Below are positions 48,280 to 60,960 of a DNA stretch of 64,000 nucleotides, piece after piece. The translations under genes were made by a program, and so were the position numbers. Source of the DNA: Stenopsyche tienmushanensis (Eukaryota; Arthropoda; Insecta; Trichoptera; Stenopsychidae); contig WACJ01000222.1 in NCBI GenBank assembly GCA_008973525.1, forward strand, positions 62,001 through 126,000, in the 5' to 3' direction. Below the pieces are notes generated by a model. That model saw only the letters and a program-made list of their open reading frames with translations. It ran no database searches and was not told where the DNA came from. The number at the start of each line of letters is the position of its first letter. Within the stretch, counting starts at the first letter, position 1.

Positions 48280-49330
48280 CACTCAAACCTCTTTTTGTGC
48301 GATTTCGAAGTTATGCGGGTTTTCCCGAATTTTGGGATTTTTTTTGTATTTTCTCAATGTTTTCACTTTTAAAAATACATCCTTCAAAGAAATTTCCAAA
48401 ATTCTAATTGCTTATGGAGTTATAGCTATTTTAGTGACGTGGCAACTAAGCCGGTCCTACCAGAATGAAATCATTAAAGGACGTTTCTACCTTGTCGGAC
48501 CTAAAAGTGATCGATTTTTTTGCATTTTTTTTATGCAAAAAGTATTAAATATAGAATTTAGTGTGTTGACTAGGCGATCTTTATTAAGCATAAAAATATT
48601 TTTTAAAGTTTGAGTTTTTAAAGTCGGTGCGCGAGCGATGACTTTCTTCATCATGGAAGTTCTAAGTCCTGAACAGATGATTTGCAGTAAAAAAATTAAA
48701 CATATTTTACTTTGTATAATATTGTGTATTACTACAATTAAGAAGAAATATTAAAAAATAAAATAACAGTAAGCCATCGAAAAAATGTTTGCGTTTTAAT
48801 CAACATTTTTTGTAGTTTTTTGTTCATTAAATAAGTTTTTTTTTAATATTTTTAGATAATTGTAGTCTATACGATTGAAGCATTTATTATACACGTACTT
48901 GCCAAATTTAATAAAGAATACATATCTAGGGTATGTGGGAGCACTTCCATGAGCTTGGAAGAAGTAGTTTCGAGAAAAACCCGTTTAAAGTCTCTCCTTT
49001 CCTCAGCTTTGCGAATTTCATTTAAATCGACTTGAATCGCAATTTTGAGTCATCAAAAATCGCAACGAAAATTATCATCCAGCGATGATAGTTTGTAATT
49101 AAATTAATAATTATTTCTCTGCCAGATGCCAGACATCCTTAAAATGTTAACAAAAAAAATGCTTTAATTGCCTTATTGTATTTTGCTTATGTTTTATATA
49201 GCTGTTTCAAAGTTATGCAGTTTTTAAAATCCATGGAACACATCTTCACTTTTCCAATATATAAATCATAGCTTTTTGTGTGATTTTATACGGAACAGAT
49301 GTAGCACACAAAAAAAAATAGATTAAAATG
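48280..49330. mobile_element. P2 pogo/Tigger element split by another insertion
   Basis: The left end ACTCAAACCTCTTTTTGTGCG next to TA, and the inner ATTTCGAAGTTATGCGG, GTGACGTGGCAACTAAGCCGG match the right half of 6631-7474 in inverse orientation. After an interruption from 48474 to about 49034, P2 resumes with GTTTCAAAGTTATGCAG, CCATGGAACACATCTTC and GCTTTTTGTGTGATT. The right terminus is degraded near 49330. Confidence 0.6.
48474..49034 (-). mobile_element. TTAA-family element nested in P2
   Basis: TTAAAGGACGTTTCTACCTTG followed by GGACCTAAAAG begins at 48474. The interior (GCAAAAAGTATTAAATATA, TTGACTAGGCGATC, GGAAGTTCTAAGTCCTG, CAGCTTTGCGAATTTCAT) is the inverse of 25960-26600. The far end stops at about 49034 without the GGGACG terminus, so this copy is truncated on that side. 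Confidence 0.6.
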
Positions 49331-50900
49331 AGATGAACGATGTAAAATAATTTTAAAAGAAATGCAGATCGATAAACAGACCGACATACATTTCAATTCA
49401 TAAACAAGGAAAACAAATTTAATTATAATTTGGAAGTTCATATATAGAAGCGGGAAAGGTTGACTGCGCCTGCGCAGCAGCTTGAAGTTTTAATTAACGC
49501 CATTTGCTCCAGTGTTCCGAGGATAGATGGCAGTGTGTCCATTTTTACAACGCGCTTACATAATTGGGTGTCCCCATACTACGGCGAGCACCTAGTTAAG
49601 TTGCACCAATGAAATATTTATGAGCTCGTAGAACCTGGAATAAGAGAACACTAACCAGACACATGTGCTCACTCCGCCACGACCAATAAACTTGTTCGAT
49701 TTTCGCCATTGATTTGCACTACTGAAATACACTCCAAACAATGCCTATAGTCTGTCTTCAGTCGTACAATGTAGCTCTGGAAGGGCCACATAAGTTTTAA
49801 TTACCCTTAAAATTCATATCGGCAATTCTATTATTGTATGATTGATTCTGGAACTAAGTAAAGTCTTTAAAACATCTGTAAGTTAAACTATATTGGATTT
49901 TTTTGTTGCAAAAAATATGACTTTCCAATATATTTTGGCATGCATTTCTTGAGATTTAAAATATTAATAAAATAGCATCCTTGAAATTTGATCAACATGT
50001 TTTCATTATCAACTTCAACATCTACGTTTAAGCAAACATTCATCTACAATACGCTGAAATCATTTAACGATTTGGCAATGTTTGCATTATAAACCGGTAG
50101 CAATTATCAATTCGCCATTGCAAAAAAAAAAACGATTTTTTCTCCCAACATCATAAACATAAATCAACTTTGTTAAATGTGTGCATAAGGTGTGCGGAAT
50201 AAAATTTATGCGTATTTATCAAATCGAAATTGTTTTCTCCCTGTCCAATAATAGTTATTGGCTTGATTTAGTGCGTATATCTACAATCTTAATATATTCA
50301 GCACTTTCAATTTATGAACTTCCTACAGGATTTCGTACGACCATTCTAATAATTTGATCTAGAAACGCATTTGATGTATAAATTATTACGCCCATTCGAT
50401 CGAATGTGCGGATGTGTGTTAAAAATAAGATTACTTCTTATATTTAACACGCGAACCTGCGTGCACACTTGATTCAATTAATAACATTAATGTTCTTGTA
50501 ATAAATACGGCATTCTATGAAACGGTCGTTAACAGTTAAAAATGTGAGAATTTGATATTTGATTTATATCATCCATATTGTTGGGCCGCAGACTCGATGT
50601 TCTTTTTTAAGAGAAGTTGGCTTAAACGGGATTTTTATAATTATAATTATAATGAAAAAAATCAATTAACCTATAGAATGATTTGAACATTTTATGCAAT
50701 TTATTATCGCCATCGACTAACTAATGTTAAACGAGGTTATTATATCTCATCACAAAATAAATCAAAAATTGGCAGTAATTGACCCAAGAAAAACAGGATA
50801 ATTTGCTTATTGGTAGATATTTCATTTATATATTCAAATATCTAACGACTAAATTCCCACACTATATATAATATTCAGAACCATTACGAGAGCACTTTAA
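49331..50900. other. no gene seen; CpG-rich spot near 49.46 kb
   Basis: 49464-49477 is CTGCGCCTGCGCAG, one base from an NRF-1-type palindrome, in a locally less AT-rich segment running to about 49740. No open frame of note is attached. The rest is AT-rich and featureless. Confidence 0.35.
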
Positions 50901-50904
50901 AAAG

Positions 50905-51600
50905 AATACTAAATAAAAAAAACACCCGCGTCCTACGATGATATGTATTTGGTACACCATATGAAATTTTGAAAAAATCCTAACCCCGTATCTATTATAT
51001 TTCATATCGATATTCCCATTATTTAAGTCGAGTTGTATTAAATACTTCATCAAAGAAGAGGAAAGATTAGATGATAACTTCAAAGTTATCGACCAAATGA
51101 GGTAATCACCCTAGAAATGGTAAAGAAAATCCTTAAAATTGTAGTGGATGATCGTCAACTGCAAGTGGGCATGATAGGTCTTTAAAAAATGCATATTGAT
51201 TGAAAATTTGGACATAATAAAGCTGCACACAAAATGGATGCCGCGTTTGCTCACAATTAAACAAAATCAGCGTCGTGGTGATGTTTTAATTGAGTGTTCG
51301 GCGATGTTTCACAGCAATAAGACCGATTTTTTGTATTAATTCAGGGTGAAACATGGGTCAATCATTTCATATCTGAGACAAATATACATGGGGACCTTCC
51401 ACTGATCCGAGCTGTTTATTGATTTGTGCGAGCCACCTATGTAAGTTAGCCTCTGAAGGAGCTTCCGTGATTGTACAGATTATAGAGAATGCTGCGAAAA
51501 GCTCTAAAAGATGACGGAGTGGCCACAAGGTCTGTGTGTCCAACCGGTCCGCTTTTCGGATCGTTGATATGACGAATGTCTTTTGCGCTCTTAAACACAT
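50905..51600 (+). pseudogene. mariner transposase fragment with chimeric tail
   Basis: One frame gives NEVITLEMVKKILKIVVDDR followed by QLQVGMIGL (about 51085-51185). After a shift, LIENLDIIKLHTKWMPRLLT then KQNQRRGDVLIE (51196-51339) equals the mariner block MRKLCAKWVPRLLT...QKQRR. A further shift gives ETWVNHFISET (about 51350-51385). The first part (50905-51070) matches the 61.02-kb copy. From about 51390 the sequence no longer follows mariner and matches the tail at 42.9, 14.9 and 61.5 kb. Open frames on the minus strand here (51367-51661) are antisense. Confidence 0.7.
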
Positions 51601-51726
51601 ATTTAAAAACGCAATCCATATCACGCTGAGTCGCATGCATAATATCAATATCATCAAACAACGAAGAACATTTACGTCATCGAAAAATATTAGATACGTG
51701 TAAGGAGTTTTTGTAAATGTAATATA

Positions 51727-51851
51727 TTAGGTGCATCGAAAAGTCTTTGCCGAATGTTTAACAGTGAAAAAATTAATTTGATATTTTCATTTTTATTTAC
51801 AAAATCTTGGAAACACAATTTCTTTCATTACTACCTATTATTTCTACCTAA
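51727..51851. mobile_element. possible mariner-type short element
   Basis: TTAGGTGCATCGAAAAGTC preceded by TA resembles mauritiana-group mariner termini. TACCTAATA at 51845-51853 could be the facing end, giving about 125 bp. Only six to seven terminal bases match, so the right boundary is uncertain. Confidence 0.35.
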
Positions 51852-52744
51852 TATAATTTATAAATATATTTGAATCGTTTATTTTATTTAAGATATGCGA
51901 ATCACATGGTAGTATATGATAAATGTGTGCAATACATAACATATTATAACTTGATGGTAAGATCTCCAACAGCAAGGGCAGATAGTATCTCGAATACTAC
52001 GATATTATACGAATATAATGACAGAAGATAAAATCCATATTACAGATACCCTTGGCCATAAACAGATAAATATTTTCTTGTGATCGATATCCATTTGTAG
52101 AGCGCAGTTTAAATATGCTTTTTAGAAACAACCATGAACGTATTTCTAAATGAAATTTAAAAACCATATGTAATCGACCTTCAATCTTAACTTGGCTCCA
52201 TCACGAGCTGCAAATAAAGAGTCGAAGGGTTAAAACGGGTACAGGTAGGATGTATGTGGCTGGTTGTGAAAACGAGTCAGTTACAATAAATATAAAATAT
52301 CTCACCGCAGATCGCGTGATTATCTCAATTATGTATCTTTATTTCGCAACTTAAATTCAACTAAGTTAATGCATTTATCAGAGGAGAGAGTAAATTACAC
52401 GGAGGAGTGATGATATTTCATTGTTGTTGCCGGTGAATAACATCGTTAACGTTTCAATATAAATTTTATTACGAATACGCGCTCAAACCTTACACGGAAC
52501 TTCGACTTAGACGTTGAACATTTTTCAAAGGCATATCTCCTGCCATTTTCCAATAAATCATGCAACTTTCTTTCGACACTGTGTGTACGTATGATCTGTG
52601 CTGATTTTGAACAAAAGTACTGATATACATATATAACATATAAACCATCAGGTACTCGCTCAAACAGCAGCCAATTAACTTTTTAATGGCTAGATTTTTT
52701 TAATTAATAAAACAGCATCGTCACATTTAGGTATGAATGATACA
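51852..52744. other. no gene supported
   Basis: AGTCGAAGGGTTAA at 52220-52233 is, inverted, a piggyBac-like TTAACCCTTCGACT end, but it has no partner. Nothing else was recognised. Confidence 0.35.
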
Positions 52745-53960
52745 TACCACACCAGAATTGTGAATGAGCAATTTTTCATTAAACATGTTACGTACCGAGG
52801 AATCATTCCGCAAATCCATGAAGTCATCTTGTAGTTCATCGGGATTGGTGGTTAATTCAAGGGTAGCAAAAAATAGATTTCGTGTCAATGTAGCTTATTT
52901 TTCTTTCAGCTCAGGGAAGTAACGCTGAAGTTCATTTTAAAGGGATTTGAGATGGCAAGAAATCTCCTCCTTAAAATTTTCATTCATTTCGCCTTCAAAT
53001 TTATCTAATACACTGCAGAATTTCTCAAAATTTAGCAATATTTCCAAGATTTATTTTTCTTCGCCAGTTTTGCAGCTTGGATAAAAATGCCTTGAGATTA
53101 TCGTGACATGCGATAATAATCGTTTCCTTTCCTTGAAGGTCCAGGTTAAACCTATTTTGCTGTTCTAATATATCTGATAGATATGCTGATCATTTCAGCC
53201 AAGCTTTGTCGAATAAAGTTTACCAAAATGTCAGATTTCTCTTGCACTTTCAGGAACAAATCGATTTCATCTTTCAATTCAGACATGATTTACAACACTT
53301 CCTTTCGATAAGCAGCATACTGCAGTGTAGAAAATAATAACATCGTGATCAGAATCCATATCTTTGCATAACTATTTAAACAGACGGGTGTTAAGAGCTC
53401 CAGATTTAATGAAATTTACGATTTTTATCAATGAATAAAGTACCTCTTGCAGAGGATTTAAAAGAGTCTTACTGAAAAGGGCATATCGGTGAATCAAGCA
53501 GTTTGCTTGGAGAGCTACTTCTTATACTTTTTTCTGAAAGCCCGATTTTGACCCAAGCATAGATGATGCACCATTCGTATAAACCTACAAAATAGGAACT
53601 CTTCTTTGATATCATCTGAATGAATATATTTCACGAAGACAGGCAATTGAGTATATGAGCTTACGTCTGTTGATTCATCGACTTGAAAAGAAGACAGTGG
53701 TGAAACCTTGATGATTTCATTAAAAATCTACTCTCCAATGTCTAGGTTTTTTTTGCTTAGCAATTTCCAATGTGACTTCATATGATGCTTGCACTGATGC
53801 TGTGAACCATTACTGAAAACGTCCTGTTCGATCAAGTCTCTGATGTTTGTGTGTTCTAAATGCTTCGTATCTAAGTGACGTTTGAATTTTGAAGGTTTTT
53901 TCGAAGATGTCCACCACAGGGTTCGTCGGCAGCCTCCTCTCGACTCTTCTTAGAAAACTT
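52745..53960 (-). pseudogene. hAT transposase pseudogene, FAM200/ZBED5/SCAND3 type
   Basis: Read on the minus strand, 53890-53840 encodes KPSKFKRHLDTKH, the second half of the BED-like zinc finger that opens this family. Further blocks in the expected order include NGASSMLGSKSGFQ (about 53570), CLIHRYALFSKTLLNPLQEV (about 53490), IVNFIKSGALNTRLF (about 53430) and LCKDMDSDHDV. Then come a degraded WLSKGSVV region (about 53300), EEISCHLKSL and ELQRYFPELKEK (about 52920), and LQDDFMDLRNDSSVRNMF (about 52815-52765). Many stops and frameshifts interrupt it. The C-terminal hATC dimerisation block is missing, and the gene ends at about 52745. It is related to domesticated vertebrate genes only by family; this copy is a dead transposon. 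Confidence 0.8.
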
Positions 53961-53969
53961 GTGCCATCG

Positions 53970-55651
53970 AAGAACTTGTAATATGGACAAGAAATCACTA
54001 CTAATGGTATGTTGAATTAATAGAAAGGACTGTTGAAAAATTACTATAATTACGGTAGTGTTTAATACTTTTTTTTTAAATAAAAATACATAAAATATAG
54101 GTTTTAATCAAAGCTCAAGTATATATATTTTTTATGTTTAACATATTGAAGCATTGAAAGCTTTACATTATGATTGATCAATATCTCTCTAGTAATCAAT
54201 CTTATTCTAATAGTTTTTATATAATTGTTAGATCATCAATTAAAACATTGATCTTTCACTGCTGAGGATTGTGATGTCAACATAAGATTTGCTCGGAAGC
54301 GTGAATTAAATATGCTACTGGAATGAGAGATTTTTAAATTTATATACGAACTGCGAAATCATCACTATTTTAAAATGATGGTATAATTATTATTGCAGAT
54401 TAAGCACTCATATGTGACCTTGTCCGATTTTATTCGCCTCGGTTTTTATTTATTTTTTGTACAATCACATTATCAGGATAAACCTGATTTGATAATATCA
54501 AACAAAAATATTAATACTTCTGATCTTCCTAATTAACTTTGAGTTAATGTTATCAACAATCGGTAGTTGAACATGAAATTTACAATTAAAATCATGGAAC
54601 AACGCATTGCCGAATGCGTATAGAAAATATTATCTGAAATACATAAAACTTTATATTGTAATTGATATATTGTATAGTTTTGTGACAAATGCTTTATAAT
54701 TTGGAAGCTTTGGACATTGCTGATATGCAGTTAATATATAGTTATTTTAATTAAGTAAAGCAAGTCAATTCACACTCGTTGCAGCAGCATTACACAGCCT
54801 TTGGGTAAAATAGAGCTTTGTTCAGCAACATTGTTGCCACTTGGTTGCGTTGAAAACAGCATCATAGTTACATGTTTGCAATACATAATTTTACAATAAA
54901 TTGAACGCTGTCAAACTTAAATGACATAATTGCTCCCGTAACAATATAAATGGGATGATTTGGATCTCCTTCCTATGCAGTGTGGCGCTTAAACAAACCA
55001 CAAGAAGTTTTAATAAGCATGCAATTTGGCTGTGATATTTCAAGATATCTATAATGCTATTTTTTGATGAAAATTCTGATAACAATCAAGATTAATGGAC
55101 TTGTGAGGGTTAGAGGACTTAATCGAGTATCTAAAATCATTGCCCAAGACCATGGGTTGAGGTGTGGGATAAATCGGGTGTACATATCTGGGATCACGTA
55201 GCAGCTGCAGGTGTATGAGCTGTCTTTCTTGGGGGCGAGTGGGCTTGTTTGTTGGTACGCAGTGAGAACGAGATCATAAAATATATCGCTGATAAATCAG
55301 CAATTACAGCGTTACATGATTAAGGTGTGAAGCATATTGCACAGTGGTTTTTGAAACGATTCCATTGTGCACTCTGCCGTATTTGTGCTCCGGAGTCGAG
55401 AGATGGATGCGATTCGAAACGCCGTTTACCATTTACCAAGGCTGCACGCGTGAAATTCGGATCAATGATTCGAGATGTCGCACGCCATCGTCGTCTTTGG
55501 TTGTTGCACAAAAAAATATTTTGCAATGAGATCGACCACTTTTGATGAATGTACCACTTTTTTCAGCGCAAAAAGGTCGCACCGCACGTGAAACGCAATG
55601 AAAACGATACAATTCCTTTGAATCGCCAAGCAAAAATTATGAATTAAAACA
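53970..55651. other. no gene supported
   Basis: Mostly AT-rich. 55140-55620 is less AT-rich and has overlapping 61-72 codon frames on both strands, none with a motif. No hAT terminus was found next to the hAT pseudogene. Confidence 0.4.
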
Positions 55652-56190
55652 TTAACATTTTACCTTGTTGGTTCAAAAAAAATCTTTTTTTTTCTACATG
55701 TATCGGAAAGAACCAATGTTTAAGAATATGTTCAGTAAATTTCAAGCCAATATAAATGGAATTCGCAATGTTATACAAAAGGCCAACGAGGCGAAGCTGC
55801 GCTTCGCGAAGCTGAAGAGAGGAAAAGCTTTAAACGTGTTTTTCTTGGAACTACTTTTTTCAAGCTCACGGAAGTGTTTCCTAATATCCTAGAGAAGTAT
55901 TCTTCATGAAATTTGGCAGACACTTATATAATAAACGCCTTCATCATATAAACTACAATTATCCAAAAATATTTAAAAGTATTCCTTTAATGAACAAAAA
56001 ACTATAAAAAATACTGGTAAAAACACAAACTTTTCTTTGATCGTTCACATTTTTTTTATTTTCCAATATTTCTTCTTAATTGTAGTCTAAGCTATACAAA
56101 ACATTACATTAAATGAAAATATGTTTAATTTTTTTACTACAAATCACTTGTTCAGGACTTAGGACTTCCATGATGAAGAATTTCAAAAAA
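55652..56190. mobile_element. TTAA-family element, right end missing
   Basis: TTAACATTTTACCTTGTTGG starts the element. GAAAGAACCAATGTTTAAGAA, GCGAAGCTGCGCTTCGCG, TTTCTTCTTAATTGTAGTC and CAGGACTTAGGACTTCCATG follow in the same order as at 25922-26420. It stops at about 56190, so about 200 bases and the right terminus are absent. Confidence 0.6.
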
Positions 56191-56419
56191 ATCGCATGAA
56201 TACTCTCGCGCTTAATTTTTTTCTAAGGTACTTGTTGCCAATTTTTTTGGCGGCTTATTTTTTTCTTCTTCTGTTATTTAAAGGCTTGCACTCTGTACTT
56301 GTCTTTTTTTCCTTTACATACCTCCTTTTCTCCCTTGCAATATTATTAGCTAAAATATTAAGCTGTATTTGTGTAATATATAAAAAGTGTTGCTGGTTGC
56401 TTACTATCAAATATACACA

Positions 56420-56500
56420 CAGTAGAGGCGGAACGGCGCATGCGCATAGCGTCTCTTTACACATGTGTGTGCGAAAGAGACGGAAGGAGAAAACATGATT
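56420..56500. promoter_or_regulatory. GCGCATGCGC palindrome in a CpG-rich spot
   Basis: 56436-56445 is GCGCATGCGC, the core of the NRF-1/Ewg binding palindrome, set in GAGGCGGAACGGCGCATGCG and followed by an ACACATGTGTGT palindrome. Known NRF-1-type sites mark promoters in many animals. There is no gene to attach it to here, so function is a guess. Confidence 0.25.
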
Positions 56501-56627
56501 CTTTTTTCGTTTTCTGATTACTTTTCTCCTCATTCAACCCAATTTGCCCGCTCCCATAGAAGTTTCACTCAAAAAAAAGCATCAATCAGACAAGCAAAAG
56601 AAGTTATTGATGGAATGTAAGCACGCA

Positions 56628-56636
56628 CCCCCCCCC
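56628..56636. repeat. C-run followed by CCCTCCC-type sequence
   Basis: A nine-base C-run continues TCCCTCT; a short low-complexity patch. Confidence 0.6.
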
Positions 56637-56899
56637 TCCCTCTGAAAATTATAGACTTCTTGAACAAAAATGTTTTCATGCTTCAGCAGATTATGAAAAT
56701 TGATAAAAGCCATTGATTGGAACGATTTGATGCTACACTACCTTATCTTATATTCAAAAAGATTCATTCTTACAGTGGATTTTAGACATATGATTGTGAA
56801 AATTTGATTCATCATTGCTTTCATCATTATTTTTGACATTTATATATTTACACATATGTTTTTTAACAAGGCAAAATTGCAGTTTTGGAAGAAATTCTG

Positions 56900-57115
56900 A
56901 GAAGCAGTTGAAAATATTAACTGAGCATTCGGAGAAAGATCGTTTTGCGAAAGAATTATTCGATAAGAGCAATTATAATGTCGAAATAGGGAAGATAAAA
57001 ATGCTGGACAAGTGGGTGCCACACGAACTGTCGCTTGGAAGTGTTTTCTTCGTTGATAAATTAAGATATAAAACAATAGTAGTTATTGACACTAAAATAA
57101 GTAGAAGAATTTGAC
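56900..57115 (+). pseudogene. mariner transposase fragment, sister of 33.5 kb
   Basis: Within a 99-codon open frame, 56997-57030 encodes KMLDKWVPHELS, the mariner KWVPHEL block. The next residues, LGSVFFVDK, do not belong to mariner. The same non-mariner continuation follows at 33590-33660. The two copies therefore share one deletion join and were amplified or moved after it formed. Confidence 0.55.
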
Positions 57116-58586
57116 ACAAATTTAGTTTGTGAAATTAAGCGCTGTTAAATTCTATGCTATAATATATGAACATATCAATTCACAATAAACATAGAGTCGA
57201 TTGGAAAATCCATTAAGAAAATCCATTGGGAAAATTCATGTCTATTGTATTTGTGATTTGAAACCCAAGCCTTATATACAAGATATAAAACCGCTATACT
57301 ACAGGACTTCAAATTACAAATATAAAAAAATTAAGATACCATATCTATTGTTTAACGTAGGCGATCACTATACAAGATTTTTGTAAGGATAAAAGATCTT
57401 CATGGGGGTGGTTTCTTAATGTCTTTTATATTTGGTGAAATAATGATAATATGACTTAATTAATATATAATTTTGAAAGAGAATGGAAATTACTTTGATT
57501 AAAAAATGTACATTGATTTGCATGTTAAAATTTTAGGCATTTGATTCAATATAATCTTGATACAATTATTTACACATCATCTTAAAATTATTTTTATTGA
57601 TGTTTAAACATTCAACATAAAAATATGGATTTGTAACCCCGAGGCGAATCGGGTCGTATAACTCTTGTTCTTATAGTCAACATCGTTGATCTTTTCACCC
57701 AATGTTTGAAACGGACATGAAATAAAGCATTCTTTATGTTGCGTACGTGTCTTATTTGTTCCTGCGGATAATCTCTTAAAATATGTCTTTATTTATTTAC
57801 CAATACAAAATCGTGTATCGATTATTTAGAAAGGAATATTACGACTCCGTTTATTGCGACTCATACTCCTGATTCGCAATTACATATTATCATATGAAAA
57901 TCGATTATTTTTACGGAATAAAAGTACGATGTGATTGATAATATCAGAGAGTGATTTGAAAAAGCACAACTGGATCGATGGATGCAATGAAAAATGCTAG
58001 GAGCTCAGAATGAGCAGTGGTGTTCGCAATAAAAGAGGTGATGTTTCGGTAACACCTCCGCAGGTAACAATGCACTTCTTGCACAATTGCAAAGCACTTA
58101 GAGCACCAACAAATCAGATCAGATAAGCATCACGCGATGGGGTGATTCAACGTAAACACGCATTTGCTATAGCGTTAAACGAATTATTGCCGCCATTCAT
58201 GCACATTCAACTAATGCTTTTGTTCAGTATAAACACGATATTAAGAATCGTTTTTGCACAAACTATTTGATTTTATTATACGTGTACACGACCGTATGGT
58301 TTGGTTCTTATCCAGGACTGTCATCGGGTTTGTATGCTGTCCATAAATTATATCAGACTCTTTGAGATTCGTGTTTAACGTGCAATTTTGAAGATAACTT
58401 TATCGTGATCGCAAGAGAGCTTTTTTAAAAAGCGAAACAATATTGTTACATTTTTATTGATAAATGTGATTTGTCAACCAGATCTTATTTATTATGAAAA
58501 TATTATTGCGATGAAAAGAGGAAATATAATTAACGCAACTCAAAAAGCTCTTCTCGGTAAAATAAATATATAAATTTTCAATTGTA
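57116..58586. other. AT-rich stretch without recognisable features
   Basis: No motif-bearing frame or terminal repeat was seen. GTAACCCCGAGGCGAATCGG near 57632 is locally CpG-rich but has no gene attached. Confidence 0.4.
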
Positions 58587-59338
58587 TACTTAAACCTTTT
58601 TTTGTGCGGTGGATGCGTTCCGTGGAAAATCGCACAAAAAAAGCTATGACTTACATAGAAAAAATGAAGTTGCGTTTCATAGATTTTAAAAACCGCATAA
58701 CTTTGAAACAGCAATATAAAATATACCCAAAATCGCACAAAAAACAATGAGGCAATTAAAAAATAAAATTTTTGGTAACATTTTAAGGATTGTGTAGATG
58801 TCGCTGGAGTCCCTATGTTAAAAAAAACGCAAAATGGTGATTGTTTAAAAAAAAAAGTCTTTAAAAAAATAAAAAAATTTATCCTTATTTTTTTTACAGT
58901 TTTTTAAATAGTTAAAAATTAAATTTTTACTTAAATCTGGTAGAAACAATAGAAGGTTATATAAAAGAGATTCTTATCCAATTTGAAGTAAATAAATCAA
59001 TTAGAACTTGAGATATAATGTCAACCGTGGTAAAAAAGTAGTTTTGAGAAAAAGCGTTAAAAGATTTCATTCTTGTAGAACCGCCTTAGTTGCCACCTCA
59101 CCACATAACTACAACTCCATAAGTAATTGGAAATTTAGAAATTTCTTTGGGGTTTTTTTTTTAAGGTCGAAACATTGAAAAAACGCAAAAAATATTTTTT
59201 CAAATTTCGGTGAATTTTGATGATTTGTTTCCTATTTTATCCAAAATATCTCTTTATGAAATAAACAAATTGCTTTGAAAAAAACCGCATAACTTCAAAA
59301 TCGCACAAAAAAAAAGTCGCACAAAAAAAAATTGAGTG
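58587..59338. mobile_element. P2 pogo/Tigger element, both ends present
   Basis: The left end ACTTAAACCTTTTTTTGTGCGG and the right end AAAAAAAATTGAGTG are TA-flanked. Subterminal CCGCATAACTTTGAAACAGC (58693-58712) and CCGCATAACTTC (59285-59296) lie inside. The right end has a duplicated TCGCACAAAAA word (59301 and 59317). Length is about 750 bp with no transposase frame. Confidence 0.7.
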
Positions 59339-60960
59339 TTTATACGTATTTTCAATGTATATTTGTTGTTATGATAATATTGATACAGATCCTGGATGCT
59401 TTATATTAAGATTAATATCTCAGATTGATTGCTTCAATCACAATTTAAATTTTTATACCCCATACTTCTCGGAATGACTTTTGCTTCAGGTTACGCGTTT
59501 TAAATAAGGTAGTTTCCTTGCCGCACCCTGGAGATGGAAGCTAATGAGAAACCACAGCATGAAAAATCCTTATTTTTACCATTTGGAATCCCAATTTTCA
59601 TATTGAAAAACAATATTTTGATATTGATTATTCCTATTTTTTGTTAGTCAGTTTCATCCTTTATTTCTTGGTAAAGTGCTCACATTATCTATTGATTTAG
59701 ATTTGAATTACCTTTGTGATTAATGTAACTTACGAACCGTAGGGTTCTTCTCAAGAAGACGGTAGTTATTGAACTTTTTATTTTTAACTCATGGAGGAGA
59801 GACTGATTTGGATAGAAGAGCTTTGGAGAAGCTTTTGTTAAGCTAAAGTATTACAGTTAAATCTTATTAAAATGAGATTAACGATGACGCATTTCATCTT
59901 TTAAGCGCTTCTTCTCTATTTTCTTAATTTATTTTTGCTATTTTTTAGAGTAGCAAAGACTTTAAATATATTTGCACAAACACATTTTCAATCAATTGGT
60001 GGTTAATTATATTAAAATTGCCTATGATAAATCAACTAAAACATCGAAAAACACGCTTTACTTTGAACTCCCTCAATTTTATTCACATAATAAAAGTCCA
60101 ATATATATTCGAACGAAATGAGGTAGCAAAGCAGTGCAAAAGTATCGAAATTACGCATAAATGATCCAGTAGTTTGGAACCTGTATGTGATTCAATTACC
60201 TTTGAGGATCTAAAGCCAACGCCGACGTCGGTATTGTTTATCATGGATCATTTGAGGCGGATGCTCCTTTGCCAATCATGGGATTTACATTCTTTCTGCT
60301 TTTCAATTTCGCAGAAAATATGAAGTGGAATTGTTTTTTATTTACGGTATACAGCGTGGAAGAAATTGATCCGGGGATTATCGATCGGATTTAGAAATTA
60401 ATATGTCTCAACAGTTGCTCCATGGGCGATTAGAAATGTTCGAGCGTCCAAAGAGGCATTCCATCACAGCATTTTCTAATCGGCATATTTCGTATCAGGC
60501 AAGTGTGTAGAATCACTTTGTTTTGCTGGATTTTTTTTCAAAATGCTGGGCCTCCTCAGACCGATTGAATAATATCCAGATACTGTGTAATTGAATCAGA
60601 TTGGATTTGACACGCGACCAGAAATAAAATCTCCTCCGAGGAAAATTTCTAGGCGGACGCTGCGGCGTTTCTACGCAATGAGCCGGAAGAAAAACTAAAA
60701 AAAAAGCGTTTAGACTAAATATTTCTATGCATAGATGAATGATTGGTATTCTTATTTGCATTCATAAGAATTTTATGTGGAAAAATTAAAGAAGATCCAT
60801 TGAATTAAGATATGAGGATGTATATTCCAAAAATTATACATATCTGGTTTCATTTTTATTTGTTGATAATTTGCTAGTTAACCTATTATTTTCCATTTAT
60901 ACATCTACATATGACATTAAATATTTTTATAATGTATATTTTACAATAATATACGAAGAT
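59339..60960. other. no gene supported; weak SINE-core resemblance
   Basis: CTGGAGATGGAAGCTAATG followed by AGAAACCACAGCATG at 59528-59561 resembles the GGAAGGCAACGGGAAACCACC core at 20.4 kb. No Pol III boxes accompany it. The rest shows nothing recognisable; 60190-60700 is somewhat less AT-rich. Confidence 0.3.

Noticed and set aside
51367..51661. Overlapping 96- and 71-codon minus-strand frames
   Set aside because: They lie in the mariner chimera and its tail; the plus-strand mariner motifs explain the first part. The same tail at other loci is not open in these frames throughout.
56196..56498. 100-codon hydrophobic frame resembling a membrane protein
   Set aside because: Hydrophobicity comes from T-rich low-complexity DNA, and a 92-codon frame occupies the opposite strand. 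No family motif is present.
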